Shown here one piece after another: positions 8,101-15,865 of a stretch of DNA of 15,883 bases (position 1 is the stretch's first letter; each line of letters begins with the position of its first letter). The notes beneath the pieces are model-generated. The model did no database searches, was not told the origin of the DNA, and saw nothing but the letters and a program-made list of their open reading frames with translations. Position numbers and translations under genes: made by a program. The DNA comes from an uncultured Clostridia bacterium (GTDB lineage: Bacteria > Bacillota > Clostridia > Oscillospirales > Acutalibacteraceae). The stretch spans positions 1-15,883 of the forward strand of contig CAMFPJ010000023.1 in assembly GCA_945971755.1 (NCBI GenBank). The letters are read 5' to 3'.

Positions 8101-9140
8101 TGGCACTTATTCACGAACAGGACCTTAAAAAGCAAATTAAAGACGGACAAATGAATAATTGCTACCTTTTCTTTGGAGAGGAAGAGTACTTAAAGCAGTT
8201 TTACATTAAAAAAATCTGCTCAAAATTTGTTCTTCCCGGCAGTGAGACCTTCAGCCTCAGAAAGTACGACGGCAAAGAGAATACTCTTGGAGATGTTTTC
8301 GAGGGTGCGGACAGTATGCCCTTTATGAGTGATTACTGTGTAATAATTGCTCACGATTTTCCCCTTGACTCGTTAAATACCGAGCAGAAAGAGCAGTTAA
8401 CCGCTTTTCTTGACAATCAGCCTGACACGTCAATAGTGGTTTTCTGGATGGACAGCATTGAACTCTCTGCTAAAAACTCAAAACATAAATGGGCAATTGA
8501 CAATTTCACAAAAAAGGCAACAGCAGTTGAATTTCAAAAATATACAAGGGCAGGACTTGTCAAAACGCTTGTGGCATACGCTTCTAAACAAGGGTGTAAA
8601 ATGGCAGACTCCGCCGCAAGTTATTTAATTGATGTTTCAGGTGATTCATTAAACATCCTTTTCAATGAAATTGAAAAAGTCGCTTCATTTGCGGGTCAGG
8701 GTAATGAAATAAAACGTGAACACATTGACGAAATCGCCGTCCGCTCACTTGAAGCAAAGGTTTTTGACCTTTCCAAATTTATATTAAGCGGAAATCCCCG
8801 AGCCGCCTTAGAGCTTCTTCACACATTGATGCAGTTAAAGGCAGAGCCTATTGACATTTTTGCTGTTATACTTATGTCGTTTGTTGATATTTACCGTGCA
8901 AAAACTGCGCTTTCAGGCGGCGAAAATGCCAATTATCCCGCAAAATTTTTCGACTATAAAAACAAAGAGTTCAGACTTACAAACGGGGCAAAATTTGCCC
9001 GCACAATTTCAGATGCACAACTTCGTGATTGCTTTGATTGCTTTTCGGAGAGTGACAAACTTCTTAAAAGTTCGTCGCAAAGCGGTGAGATGGTGCTTGA
9101 ACGTCTGATAGTTGAACTCTCTTTGATTCTTGCAAGGTAA
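8100..9140 (+). CDS. holA: DNA polymerase III delta subunit
   Basis: A 346-residue clamp-loader delta subunit that opens the beta sliding clamp during replication. The N-terminal region has the characteristic NCYLFFGEEEYLKQFY. A mid-region (about 170-260) contains SGDSLNILFNEIEKVASF and IAVRSLEAKVFDLSKFILSG, typical of HolA, followed by the alpha-helical collar domain. Length is normal for the family. The start codon overlaps the comEC stop (TAATG), and GGAGAGG lies just upstream. comEC-holA is a common order in Bacillota. The rpsT gene that often neighbours holA is not in this window. Confidence 0.95.
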   Translation: MALIHEQDLKKQIKDGQMNNCYLFFGEEEYLKQFYIKKICSKFVLPGSETFSLRKYDGKENTLGDVFEGADSMPFMSDYCVIIAHDFPLDSLNTEQKEQLTAFLDNQPDTSIVVFWMDSIELSAKNSKHKWAIDNFTKKATAVEFQKYTRAGLVKTLVAYASKQGCKMADSAASYLIDVSGDSLNILFNEIEKVASFAGQGNEIKREHIDEIAVRSLEAKVFDLSKFILSGNPRAALELLHTLMQLKAEPIDIFAVILMSFVDIYRAKTALSGGENANYPAKFFDYKNKEFRLTNGAKFARTISDAQLRDCFDCFSESDKLLKSSSQSGEMVLERLIVELSLILAR

Positions 9141-9143
9141 ATT

Positions 9144-9752
9144 ATGATAAAACTTAACGAAGCGGTAATTGTTGAAGGTAAATACGATAAAATAAAACTG
9201 TCGGGCATAATTGATGCAATTATAATTGAAACTGACGGATTCGGCATTTTTAAGGACAAAGAAAAGCAAAGGTTTATTCGCTTTTTAGCCGAAACAAAAG
9301 GAATAATTATTATGACTGACTCAGATTCGGCAGGCTTTAAGATTCGTTCATTTATCAACGGAATTACCGACAGTAAAAACATTAAAAATGTATATATTCC
9401 GGACGTTTACGGTAAAGAAAAACGGAAAACAGAAATGTCCAAAGAGGGAAAACTCGGCGTTGAGGGCGTAAACAAAGATATAATTATTGAGGCACTGCAC
9501 AAAGCGGGAATTGACTGTGTTGAGAACGATATGGTCAAATCTCGCGAAATTACAAAAACCGATTTTTTTGAAGACGGTGTTTCGGGAAAAGCGAAAAGTG
9601 CCGAACTTCGCAAAAAACTTGCCGTGCACTTAGGACTTCCCGAAAGAATTTCAGCGTCAGCTCTGCTTAAAATAATAAATTCATATATGACTTATGAAAC
9701 CTACAAAGAAGCGGTTGAAGCTTGCAGAAAAGAGTTAAATAATACATATTAA
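9144..9752 (+). CDS. rnmV: Ribonuclease M5, 5S rRNA maturation
   Basis: A 202-residue TOPRIM-domain nuclease that trims 5S rRNA precursor, acting with ribosomal protein L18 in known members. TOPRIM catalytic residues are visible: E11 in VEGKYDK and D59/D61 in TDSDSAG. The metal-binding DxD is kept, although the usual DPDFPG wording is altered. The KLGVEGV segment (about 108-114) corresponds to the GVEHA region of M5 enzymes. It starts three bases after holA. RNase M5 more often neighbours rsmA/ksgA, which is not seen here. DnaG-like TOPRIM proteins are the alternative, but size and motifs fit M5 best. Confidence 0.88.
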   Translation: MIKLNEAVIVEGKYDKIKLSGIIDAIIIETDGFGIFKDKEKQRFIRFLAETKGIIIMTDSDSAGFKIRSFINGITDSKNIKNVYIPDVYGKEKRKTEMSKEGKLGVEGVNKDIIIEALHKAGIDCVENDMVKSREITKTDFFEDGVSGKAKSAELRKKLAVHLGLPERISASALLKIINSYMTYETYKEAVEACRKELNNTY

Positions 9753-9770
9753 ACAAAACCCAAATGAAAA

Positions 9771-9774
9771 GAGG
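9771..9774 (+). promoter_or_regulatory. Ribosome binding site that selects a GTG start
   Basis: GAGG lies seven bases before GTG at 9782. The upstream in-frame ATG at 9764 has only an A/C-rich leader with no ribosome binding site, so GTG is the likelier start. Confidence 0.7.
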
Positions 9775-9781
9775 TAATAAA

Positions 9782-11542
9782 GTGGCATACGAAGCAGCTT
9801 TCCCGGTAAACGAACCCTTTTACGAGACTCGAAAAATCGAAACTTTCAAAGAACTTATTGACGGTAGCGCAGAGCTTTACTCTGACAGACCCGCTTACAA
9901 GCTTAAAAACAGAGACGGTATTTATTATGATGTGACTTACAGAAAACTTCGTCATGATATTTACTATCTCGGCAACAGCATTATTGCAGACGGATACGAG
10001 AGAGAAAGAATTGCCGTAATCGGTGCAAATTCTTATAAATGGGTTGTAACTTATTTGGCAGTTACATGCAGTAATAATATTATTGTTCCTATTGATAAAG
10101 AGTTAATGGCACACGATATGGCAAAGTTTATCGGCGACGCAGGTGCGGTTGCCGTTTTTGCCGATGACAAAATCATTGAAGAACTTCAAAATGAAAATTT
10201 GGAAAATATCCGATTTATTTCTTTCGGCGGAACAGTAGGCGAAAAATTTGACGAATATTTTGAAAAGGGCAGAGAGGCTTACAAAAACGGCGTTAAGAGC
10301 TTAAATGACGTTACACTTGATAAAGACGCTCTCGCTTCGCTGATTTTCACTTCGGGTACAACGGGCAAGTCAAAAGGTGTTTGCCTTAGTATGAATAACA
10401 TTTGCTCTGACATTCTTTGTACGGCGGGCGTTGTTAAAATCAACCCTGATGACCAACTTTTGTCAGTGCTTCCCATTCACCATACTTATGAATGTACCCT
10501 TGGCTTTTTAATGATTCTTTATTCGGGCGCCTGTATTGCATTTTGTGAGGGTCTTCGTTACCTTGTGCGTAATATGCAAGAGGTAAAACCCACCGTTTTT
10601 GTTACGGTTCCGCTTATGATTGAAAAAATCTACGGAAGAATAATGAAAAAGCTTGACGACAAAAAAGGCGGTAAGCTGATGTTTGGTGTGGGTAAAGCGG
10701 CGGCAAGAATAGGTAAAAGCGTTGGCTTTCATGACCTTGACCGAAAAATCTTCAGTGAGATTCTCGATGCTTTCGGCGGCAGACTTCGCCTTTTAATTAC
10801 GGGCGCTGCTGCTCTTGACCCGCGTGTTGCCGAAGATTTTATCCGAATCGGTGTTGACATTTACATCGGCTACGGTCTTACCGAGTGTTCGCCCCTTGTA
10901 ATCGGCAATCACGACAAATTGATGCTTCCCGACTCTGTGGGAACTCCTCTTCCGGGTGTTGAGGCAAGAATTCACAATCCGGATGACCTTGGCGTCGGTG
11001 AAATTTGGGTCAGAGGACCAATGGTTATGAAGGGCTATTACCAAAATCAAAAAGCGACCGATGAGGTGTTGACGGAGGACGGCTGGTTCAAAACAGGCGA
11101 CCTTGGCACAGTTGATGAAAACAACTGCTACAAAATCACGGGAAGATGCAAAAATGTTATCGTTACAAAGAACGGTAAAAACATTTTCCCGGAAGAGGTT
11201 GAGCATTACCTGAACGGTTCGCCGGTGATTGAAGAGAGCCTTGTTTTCGGAGCGGAAACAAATGACGAAATGACAGTTTCTGCAAAGATTTATCCTAATT
11301 ACGAGCAGATTAAGAAAAATCTTAAACGTCAGGAGCTTACTCAGGAGGAAATTCGTCAGTCAATCGCCGAAGCAATTAAGGAAGTCAACAAAAAACTTCC
11401 CAATTACAAAAAAATAACACAATTTGATATTCGCGAAAGCGCATTTATAAAAACAACAACTCAAAAGATTATGCGTCACGCAAATCTTGAAGGAAAAAAT
11501 CAAGAAAAAGAAGAAACAACCGAAGAAAAAGCAGAGGAATAA
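9782..11542 (+). CDS. AMP-forming acyl-CoA synthetase (long-chain fatty acid type)
   Basis: A 586-residue member of the ANL adenylating family, expected to activate a fatty acid to acyl-AMP and then acyl-CoA. The AMP-binding P-loop TSGTTGKSKG is at about 190-199 and YGLTE at 364-368. TGD lies at 438-440, with GRCKNVIVTKNGKNIFPEE from about 454. The catalytic C-terminal lysine is in TTTQK (K562). The tail is highly charged (Glu/Lys). It begins 29 bases after rnmV and ends three bases before the flavoprotein gene, so it is co-transcribed with them. Resemblance is to the long-chain FadD-like group; substrate is not decided by sequence. Fatty-acid scavenging or phospholipid turnover is plausible. 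Confidence 0.88.
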   Translation: MAYEAAFPVNEPFYETRKIETFKELIDGSAELYSDRPAYKLKNRDGIYYDVTYRKLRHDIYYLGNSIIADGYERERIAVIGANSYKWVVTYLAVTCSNNIIVPIDKELMAHDMAKFIGDAGAVAVFADDKIIEELQNENLENIRFISFGGTVGEKFDEYFEKGREAYKNGVKSLNDVTLDKDALASLIFTSGTTGKSKGVCLSMNNICSDILCTAGVVKINPDDQLLSVLPIHHTYECTLGFLMILYSGACIAFCEGLRYLVRNMQEVKPTVFVTVPLMIEKIYGRIMKKLDDKKGGKLMFGVGKAAARIGKSVGFHDLDRKIFSEILDAFGGRLRLLITGAAALDPRVAEDFIRIGVDIYIGYGLTECSPLVIGNHDKLMLPDSVGTPLPGVEARIHNPDDLGVGEIWVRGPMVMKGYYQNQKATDEVLTEDGWFKTGDLGTVDENNCYKITGRCKNVIVTKNGKNIFPEEVEHYLNGSPVIEESLVFGAETNDEMTVSAKIYPNYEQIKKNLKRQELTQEEIRQSIAEAIKEVNKKLPNYKKITQFDIRESAFIKTTTQKIMRHANLEGKNQEKEETTEEKAEE

Positions 11543-11545
11543 TAA

Positions 11546-12136
11546 ATGGAAATCAACTTAGGTAATAACGAGAATTTTACAAACGGAACAAAGGTTCTTG
11601 CAATTCTCGGTTCGCCGAGAAAATCAGGATATACTTCAAAACTTTTAGGTGTTCTTTTAAGAGAGTTTCCAAAGGGAACTGAAATTGAAACGATAAGCAT
11701 TTTTGAACTTAACCCAACACCGTGTAATGCTTGCGGCTACTGCAAGGCGTGCGATGGCTGTTCAAAGAAAGATTTAGATGTTTTCTTTAAGAAGTTTGAG
11801 AGTGCAGACGTAATAATTTTCGCAACGCCTGTGTATAATATGAGCGTACCCGCTCCGCTCAAGGCGCTCATTGACCGATTCCAACGCTATTTTGAGGGAA
11901 GATACCGCAGAAATGTTAATTCCCTCATTGAGAAAAAGCGTAAAGCCATTTTAATTGTTACAAGCGGAGGCGACGGTGAAATCGGTTATGAGGTTGTGAA
12001 ACATCAGTTTTTGTCTCTCTTTCCGTGTCTTAACATTGAACTTAAAGGAACAATGCTGGCAAGGAATACTGACAAATGCGGTGTTGACAGCGGAGATATT
12101 GAAAAGGCAACAATGCTTTATAGGAGTGTAAGATAA
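11546..12136 (+). CDS. NADPH-dependent FMN reductase-like iron-sulfur flavoprotein
   Basis: A 196-residue flavodoxin-fold protein. The FMN-phosphate loop GSPRKSGYTSK is at 22-32 and the second flavin segment TPVYNMSVPAPLKALIDR at 94-111. Between them, cysteines occur at 60, 63, 66, 69 and 72. This contains CX2CX2CX5C, the compact motif that binds a 4Fe-4S cluster in iron-sulfur flavoproteins of anaerobes, with one extra cysteine (C69). It probably moves electrons from a ferredoxin or NAD(P)H to an unknown acceptor. GAGGA seven bases before the ATG supports the start. It lies three bases after the acyl-CoA ligase and one base before the thioredoxin, so redox partnership with thioredoxin is an inference from context. 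Confidence 0.85.
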   Translation: MEINLGNNENFTNGTKVLAILGSPRKSGYTSKLLGVLLREFPKGTEIETISIFELNPTPCNACGYCKACDGCSKKDLDVFFKKFESADVIIFATPVYNMSVPAPLKALIDRFQRYFEGRYRRNVNSLIEKKRKAILIVTSGGDGEIGYEVVKHQFLSLFPCLNIELKGTMLARNTDKCGVDSGDIEKATMLYRSVR

Positions 12137-12137
12137 A

Positions 12138-12455
12138 ATGGAAATTGTAAAAATCAATCTAAACAATTACAGTGATGAAGTGCTAAAATCGGAAAAACCC
12201 GTTCTCTTGGATTTTTATGCAGATTGGTGCGGTCCATGCAGAATGTTATCGGGTGAGATTGAAGATTTTGCAGAGGAAAATGAAGAATACAAAATCTGTA
12301 AACTTAATGTTGACGAAGCAAGTGAACTTGCACAGCTTTACGGAGTTTTAAGTATTCCGACTGTTGTTCTTATGAAAGACGGTAAAGAGGTTGACCGTTT
12401 TGTAGGCGGCAGAGAAAAAGCGGATATTGAAGATTTTGTAAATGCTAATAAGTAA
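12138..12455 (+). CDS. Thioredoxin
   Basis: A 105-residue single-domain thioredoxin, normal length. The redox centre is W30-C31-G32-P33-C34 within DFYADWCGPCRM, and the conserved cis-proline is P74 in SIPTVV. It is cytoplasmic, with no signal peptide. AGGAGTG precedes the ATG. It is the last gene of the plus-strand operon, ending just before the shared terminator. No thioredoxin reductase gene is present here; the adjacent iron-sulfur flavoprotein is a candidate reductant or partner, but that is inference. Family assignment is certain; whether this is the main cellular thioredoxin (trxA) or a specialised one is not. Confidence 0.95.
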   Translation: MEIVKINLNNYSDEVLKSEKPVLLDFYADWCGPCRMLSGEIEDFAEENEEYKICKLNVDEASELAQLYGVLSIPTVVLMKDGKEVDRFVGGREKADIEDFVNANK

Positions 12456-12467
12456 TCTTTAGGGCAT

Positions 12468-12501
12468 AAAAAATCACCTACCAACCGGTAGGTGATTTTT
12501 T
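12468..12501. terminator. Bidirectional intrinsic terminator
   Basis: A 15-bp perfect stem pairs 12468-12482 with 12487-12501 around the loop AACC. The outer part is six A on the left and six T on the right, so either transcript ends in a U run after a GC-containing stem. It lies between the convergent thioredoxin and LRR genes and serves both operons. Confidence 0.93.
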
Positions 12502-12509
12502 ATTAAGCT

Positions 12510-13826
12510 TTAATTGTACCACCAGTCAACGTTCTGTAAATCTGCTCTGTCGGCATTGTATTTTACCTCAACGGCTTTGTGGAATAGTAGATGGTCATAT
12601 TTCGGTAACCATTCACTTCCGATTTTTTTACTCTTAAATGCAGCCTCATCCGTGCCGATATTCATTTCGGCAATTCCGTTTAACTTGCCCTCTTCTTTAA
12701 GACAAGTGTCCCAAAATGCATGGTGACCGATTTCCTTAACACTTGAAGGGATATACATATAGTTAAGACCTCTGTCTTTAGTAAAACAGTCAGAACCTAT
12801 TTTTTCTAATTTATCTGGAAGTGAATAGTAAAGACCCTGAAGTGTTGAAACTGCTTTATAAGATGTGTCGAGCATTGGCTCTGTTGACGGAATATACGTA
12901 TAAATGTTATGAAGATTGCCCTCGTCATAAAACGCGAGTGTATCAATTTCCTTTAAGCTATCGGGCAAATAAACATCAGTCACGTTTGCATAGTTAAAGC
13001 AATTTGCACCGATTTTTGTAACCGTTGACGGAAGAACATAAGTGCGAGTTTTAAGGTTATATTCCTTAAAGAATTCGGCGTCATATTTTTCGGTTGTCCA
13101 CCAAAGCTCTTCCATGGGGTTTCCGTTATCATCAACAAGGTCAGACACTTGAACGCCGTTTTCGTCAAGGTGAGCGTAACCGTTCTGAAGACGCAAATAT
13201 CTGTCGTGGTCAATGGGGTAACAGATTATCTCCGTCATATCTTTGTTGTAAAGAACTCCGTCAATATCACAGTAATTGGGGTTGTCGTCGTCAACATAAA
13301 TGCACTGCAAAGCCCAGCAAGAATAGAATGCCCGTTCATCAATGTTTGTAACAGTTGCACCGATGTTAACTACCTGAAGCGTGCCGTCACAGTTAAATGC
13401 GTATTCGTGAATTGATGTAATCGGTTTCTTTTCATCTTTTATTATCTTGAATTTAGCATCACTGCCGTCGGTGCCTGCAAGCTGGAGACTGTTATCTTTA
13501 TATTCAATTTCCGAAACATAGTCAACGTCAAATGATAAAATAGCGCCGTTATTACTGAACTGTGTTAATTGAACACCGTTCTCAATGTCTTCATACTCAA
13601 GCTTACCCGTGTTAAGAAGAACCTTAACACTGAAATACATTGAAATAAGAATTGCAATAACCATAAATACAATAAATGCAATCTTTTTCGGCAAAGCGTT
13701 GTTAAAAGGCTTGTTAATATGAGGTGCTGCAAGACCTTCAATGTGATATTCCCAAATTTGGTCTTCGGGTATGTCAAGGACTTCAGGCACGAATTCTTCT
13801 GCTTTTTTCTTTGTCTTTTTACTCAT
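12510..13826 (-). CDS. Membrane-anchored BspA-type leucine-rich repeat protein
   Basis: A 438-residue protein with a lysine-rich cytoplasmic N-terminus (MSKKTKKKAEE), one membrane helix (about 47-69) and no signal cleavage site, so the rest should be outside the cell (type II topology). BspA-like LRR_5 units are visible: ITSIHEYAFNC and TNIDERAFYSCWALQCIYVD (about 135-178), then NPNYCDIDGVLYNKDMTEII, VTKIGANCF with VYLPDSLKEIDTLAF, LEKIGSDCF and IPSSVKEIGHHAF. The repeats are broken by longer non-repeat inserts. GGAGG lies eight bases before the ATG. The gene begins 14 bases after the transporter gene and is surely co-transcribed with it. BspA-type repeats often bind proteins or surfaces; here a role with the transporter is inferred only from linkage. 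Specific function unknown. Confidence 0.85.
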   Translation of the reverse strand: MSKKTKKKAEEFVPEVLDIPEDQIWEYHIEGLAAPHINKPFNNALPKKIAFIVFMVIAILISMYFSVKVLLNTGKLEYEDIENGVQLTQFSNNGAILSFDVDYVSEIEYKDNSLQLAGTDGSDAKFKIIKDEKKPITSIHEYAFNCDGTLQVVNIGATVTNIDERAFYSCWALQCIYVDDDNPNYCDIDGVLYNKDMTEIICYPIDHDRYLRLQNGYAHLDENGVQVSDLVDDNGNPMEELWWTTEKYDAEFFKEYNLKTRTYVLPSTVTKIGANCFNYANVTDVYLPDSLKEIDTLAFYDEGNLHNIYTYIPSTEPMLDTSYKAVSTLQGLYYSLPDKLEKIGSDCFTKDRGLNYMYIPSSVKEIGHHAFWDTCLKEEGKLNGIAEMNIGTDEAAFKSKKIGSEWLPKYDHLLFHKAVEVKYNADRADLQNVDWWYN

Positions 13827-13840
13827 ACCATCTACCTCCG

Positions 13841-15604
13841 TTAACCCTTAAAGCTGCCGGCAACCGACTCGCCTTTTTCAATAGCCCGTTTTTCCGTTAC
13901 TTCCGCACGTCGCTTAAGGACTTGCATTACCTTGTCTTGCTTAAGCGAATCGTAGTCCCAGAATAAATACGGAATAGTCATAAGCAAGAAGCCCGCAATA
14001 TCAAACAGCATGGGTATAATAATAATTTTTGACCTTGACGCGTCAACAAATAAAACGTCCCAGTTACTGTTAAAGCCGTATCTCAGAAGCAAAATAGGAA
14101 TAATAAGGCTGATAAATGATGTTACAGGACCCGTGAACCAGCCGAATATACCTGCAAAACTCTCAAGCCTTTCGCCTGAAAGGTACATTTGATAGTCGTT
14201 AATTCGAATATCCATATCATGACCGACAGACATAGGAACTGTATGCGTTGCTTCCATAAAAATAAGAATAATAACGCAAATAACACCGCAAAGAGTAACA
14301 TTCTTGCAGAAAAACATAGCACAAACAATGGCGCTGTAACCGACTGCACGTGAAAGAAGATAGAAAATCATTATCTGCTTGTAGGAGAACCGCTTAATAA
14401 AGTACGGTGTAAGGAAGTCAGGCGGAGTACCTGCGAAGGAAACAAGAGAAACGATAAGTCCGTACGCAAGACCTGAAAGACGGAAGGTATAAAGATAAAG
14501 AATTGTGGCAAACGGTAAAATACCGTTACCGAATGAGTCAAGCATCCAAACAATAGTCTGAACCCACTTGTACTTGTTTCTCATAACACCGAAGATACCG
14601 TCCCAGAAACTAATCTGTACTTTTTCTTCAATAGGGGGCTGAGGAATTCTTTCCTGAATTCTGTTAGCGAAAATCATTGTAATAATAGCAAATGTTGTGA
14701 AGATAATCGGAATAACATATCTGTAAACATTTATGTCGGCCCAGTCGTTCTTCATAAAGCCAATTGCTACGGGAATAACAAGAACCATTATTGAGTTGAG
14801 AAGGTGAGAGAGCTTAAGCGGATATGACCTGACAAGAATTCTCTCTTGCATATTCGGGCTGATATTTTGTGTGCAGGCCTCCATATTGGCAAAGCCGAAC
14901 ATGTAAAATCCTGCAAACAAAAGGTTAGCAACCCAAACTCGTGTAACTTCATCGGCAATTTTATAAACAGGAAGCCAGCCGATAAGAATAACCATAATAA
15001 TTTTCGGCACAACGTCGCAGTAAAGCGAATATTTATATCTGCCGAATTTCGGAACGAGCTTCTTTCTCCAGAAAATGTTTCTTGAACCGTTCCAACCGTT
15101 CCAAAGAATGTGTGTGCCGAACATCTTAATAGCGGACGCCGCTGAAACACCGCGAATAGAGTTGAACATAGCAACAATCTTGTTAGCAGGGTTAAGATAA
15201 GGCTCAAACGGGAATAAAAGCAAGAATAATCCGATTATAATTGCAAAAAAATAGAAAGTATAAACCTTTTGTTCTTTTTTCTTAGGCAAAAAACCTAAGT
15301 TGTCGTTAATCATCCACGCAACCAAGTCCCACATTTTCTGAAGAGGCATATTGATAAGTGCAATAGCCGAGAATGCAACATAGGGCAGGTGATAGTGGTA
15401 CATAATAAGGTAACAGCCTGCGGCAAAGCTTATGTATTCAAGGGTTTTTGAACCCGAGTAGTTACTGCCGACTGCCAGCCAAATATCTAAGTATTCTTTG
15501 TATGGAACATACTTACCCTCGGCGGGAGTTTTCCAATGCGTTTTGATTTCGTTAAACAGCCATTTAGTCTTTTGGGTTAAAGACTTATTCTGTTCATTCT
15601 CCAC
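13841..15604 (-). CDS. MFS/GPH-like transporter, substrate unknown
   Basis: A 587-residue polytopic membrane protein with about 12-14 hydrophobic segments between residues 55 and 550, a cytoplasmic N-terminal tail of about 50 residues and a charged C-terminal helix. Weak features of the glycoside-pentoside-hexuronide cation symporter branch are visible: MWDLVAWMINDNLG (about 91-104), ISPNMQERILVRSY (248-261), and DYQMYLSGERLESFAG (470-485), which resembles the GPH signature DYxxxxTGxRxEG. It could import a glycoside with a cation, but no substrate can be read from sequence. Translation starts at GTG with a perfect AAGGAGG eight bases upstream. It is the first gene of a two-gene unit with the LRR protein. 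It is longer than most GPH transporters because of the two tails. Confidence 0.82.
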   Translation of the reverse strand: MENEQNKSLTQKTKWLFNEIKTHWKTPAEGKYVPYKEYLDIWLAVGSNYSGSKTLEYISFAAGCYLIMYHYHLPYVAFSAIALINMPLQKMWDLVAWMINDNLGFLPKKKEQKVYTFYFFAIIIGLFLLLFPFEPYLNPANKIVAMFNSIRGVSAASAIKMFGTHILWNGWNGSRNIFWRKKLVPKFGRYKYSLYCDVVPKIIMVILIGWLPVYKIADEVTRVWVANLLFAGFYMFGFANMEACTQNISPNMQERILVRSYPLKLSHLLNSIMVLVIPVAIGFMKNDWADINVYRYVIPIIFTTFAIITMIFANRIQERIPQPPIEEKVQISFWDGIFGVMRNKYKWVQTIVWMLDSFGNGILPFATILYLYTFRLSGLAYGLIVSLVSFAGTPPDFLTPYFIKRFSYKQIMIFYLLSRAVGYSAIVCAMFFCKNVTLCGVICVIILIFMEATHTVPMSVGHDMDIRINDYQMYLSGERLESFAGIFGWFTGPVTSFISLIIPILLLRYGFNSNWDVLFVDASRSKIIIIPMLFDIAGFLLMTIPYLFWDYDSLKQDKVMQVLKRRAEVTEKRAIEKGESVAGSFKG

Positions 15605-15612
15605 AAAATCAT

Positions 15613-15619
15613 CCTCCTT
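15613..15619 (-). promoter_or_regulatory. Strong ribosome binding site for the GTG-start transporter
   Basis: AAGGAGG on the minus strand lies eight bases before GTG (revcomp of 15602-15604). A nearer ATG that overlaps the site is out of frame, so GTG is the start. Confidence 0.8.
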
Positions 15620-15643
15620 AACTCCTAAAAATTTAATGCAAAT

Positions 15644-15675
15644 ATTTTACCATAAATAACGATTGTTTTCTATTG
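15644..15675 (-). promoter_or_regulatory. Probable promoter of the transporter/LRR unit
   Basis: On the minus strand TGG plus TAAAAT (revcomp of 15644-15649) forms an extended -10. A weak TAGAAA lies 17 bases upstream as -35. The start would be near 15637, giving a leader of about 33 bases. The blocks CAATAGAAAA and TATGGTAAAAT, with 11 bases between, also occur in the repeat at the left end of the window. Confidence 0.6.
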
Positions 15676-15767
15676 ACTAATTTGATATAAGAACTTTGAT
15701 TTATTGTGCAATTTGCCGACATCAACGATATTTACATTGAGCTTTGATATGTGATAAAATAAGTTTT

Positions 15768-15779
15768 AACAAATTTGTT
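15768..15779. other. 12-bp palindrome AACAAATTTGTT
   Basis: A perfect 12-bp inverted repeat in the intergenic region, about 40 bases upstream of the rightward -35 box. It is AT-rich and could be chance or an activator site. Confidence 0.25.
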
Positions 15780-15818
15780 TTAACGGTGAGTATAGAGATG
15801 TTTGTAAAATTTTTTCTA

Positions 15819-15846
15819 TTGACTTTCTGATAAAAATATGTATAAT
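15819..15846 (+). promoter_or_regulatory. Rightward promoter for a gene beyond the edge
   Basis: TTGACT (15819-15824) and perfect TATAAT (15841-15846) are separated by 16 bases, preceded by a T-rich stretch. Transcription would begin near 15853, inside the adjoining palindrome. Confidence 0.7.
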
Positions 15847-15850
15847 TAAA

Positions 15851-15865
15851 TTGTAATCATTACAA
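15851..15865. promoter_or_regulatory. Fur-family (PerR/Zur-type) 7-1-7 operator
   Basis: TTGTAAT-C-ATTACAA is a perfect 7-1-7 inverted repeat. It differs from the Bacillus PerR box TTATAATnATTATAA at one position per arm, and from the Zur box TCGTAATnATTACGA also at one per arm. Lying over the predicted start site of the rightward promoter, it is placed for repression. A second, imperfect 7-1-7 (TTGCAATGGTTATAA, 15868-15882) follows after two bases. Which family member binds is undecided. Confidence 0.6.

Noticed and set aside
8954..9382. Minus-strand open frame of 142 codons across the holA/rnmV junction
   Set aside because: It is antisense to two well-supported genes, Ser/Ile-rich and without family resemblance.
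15673..15691. TTGACT followed by TATAAG on the plus strand
   Set aside because: The gap between the two words is only seven bases, too short for a promoter. The reverse strand of the TTGAC word is part of the transporter promoter motif.
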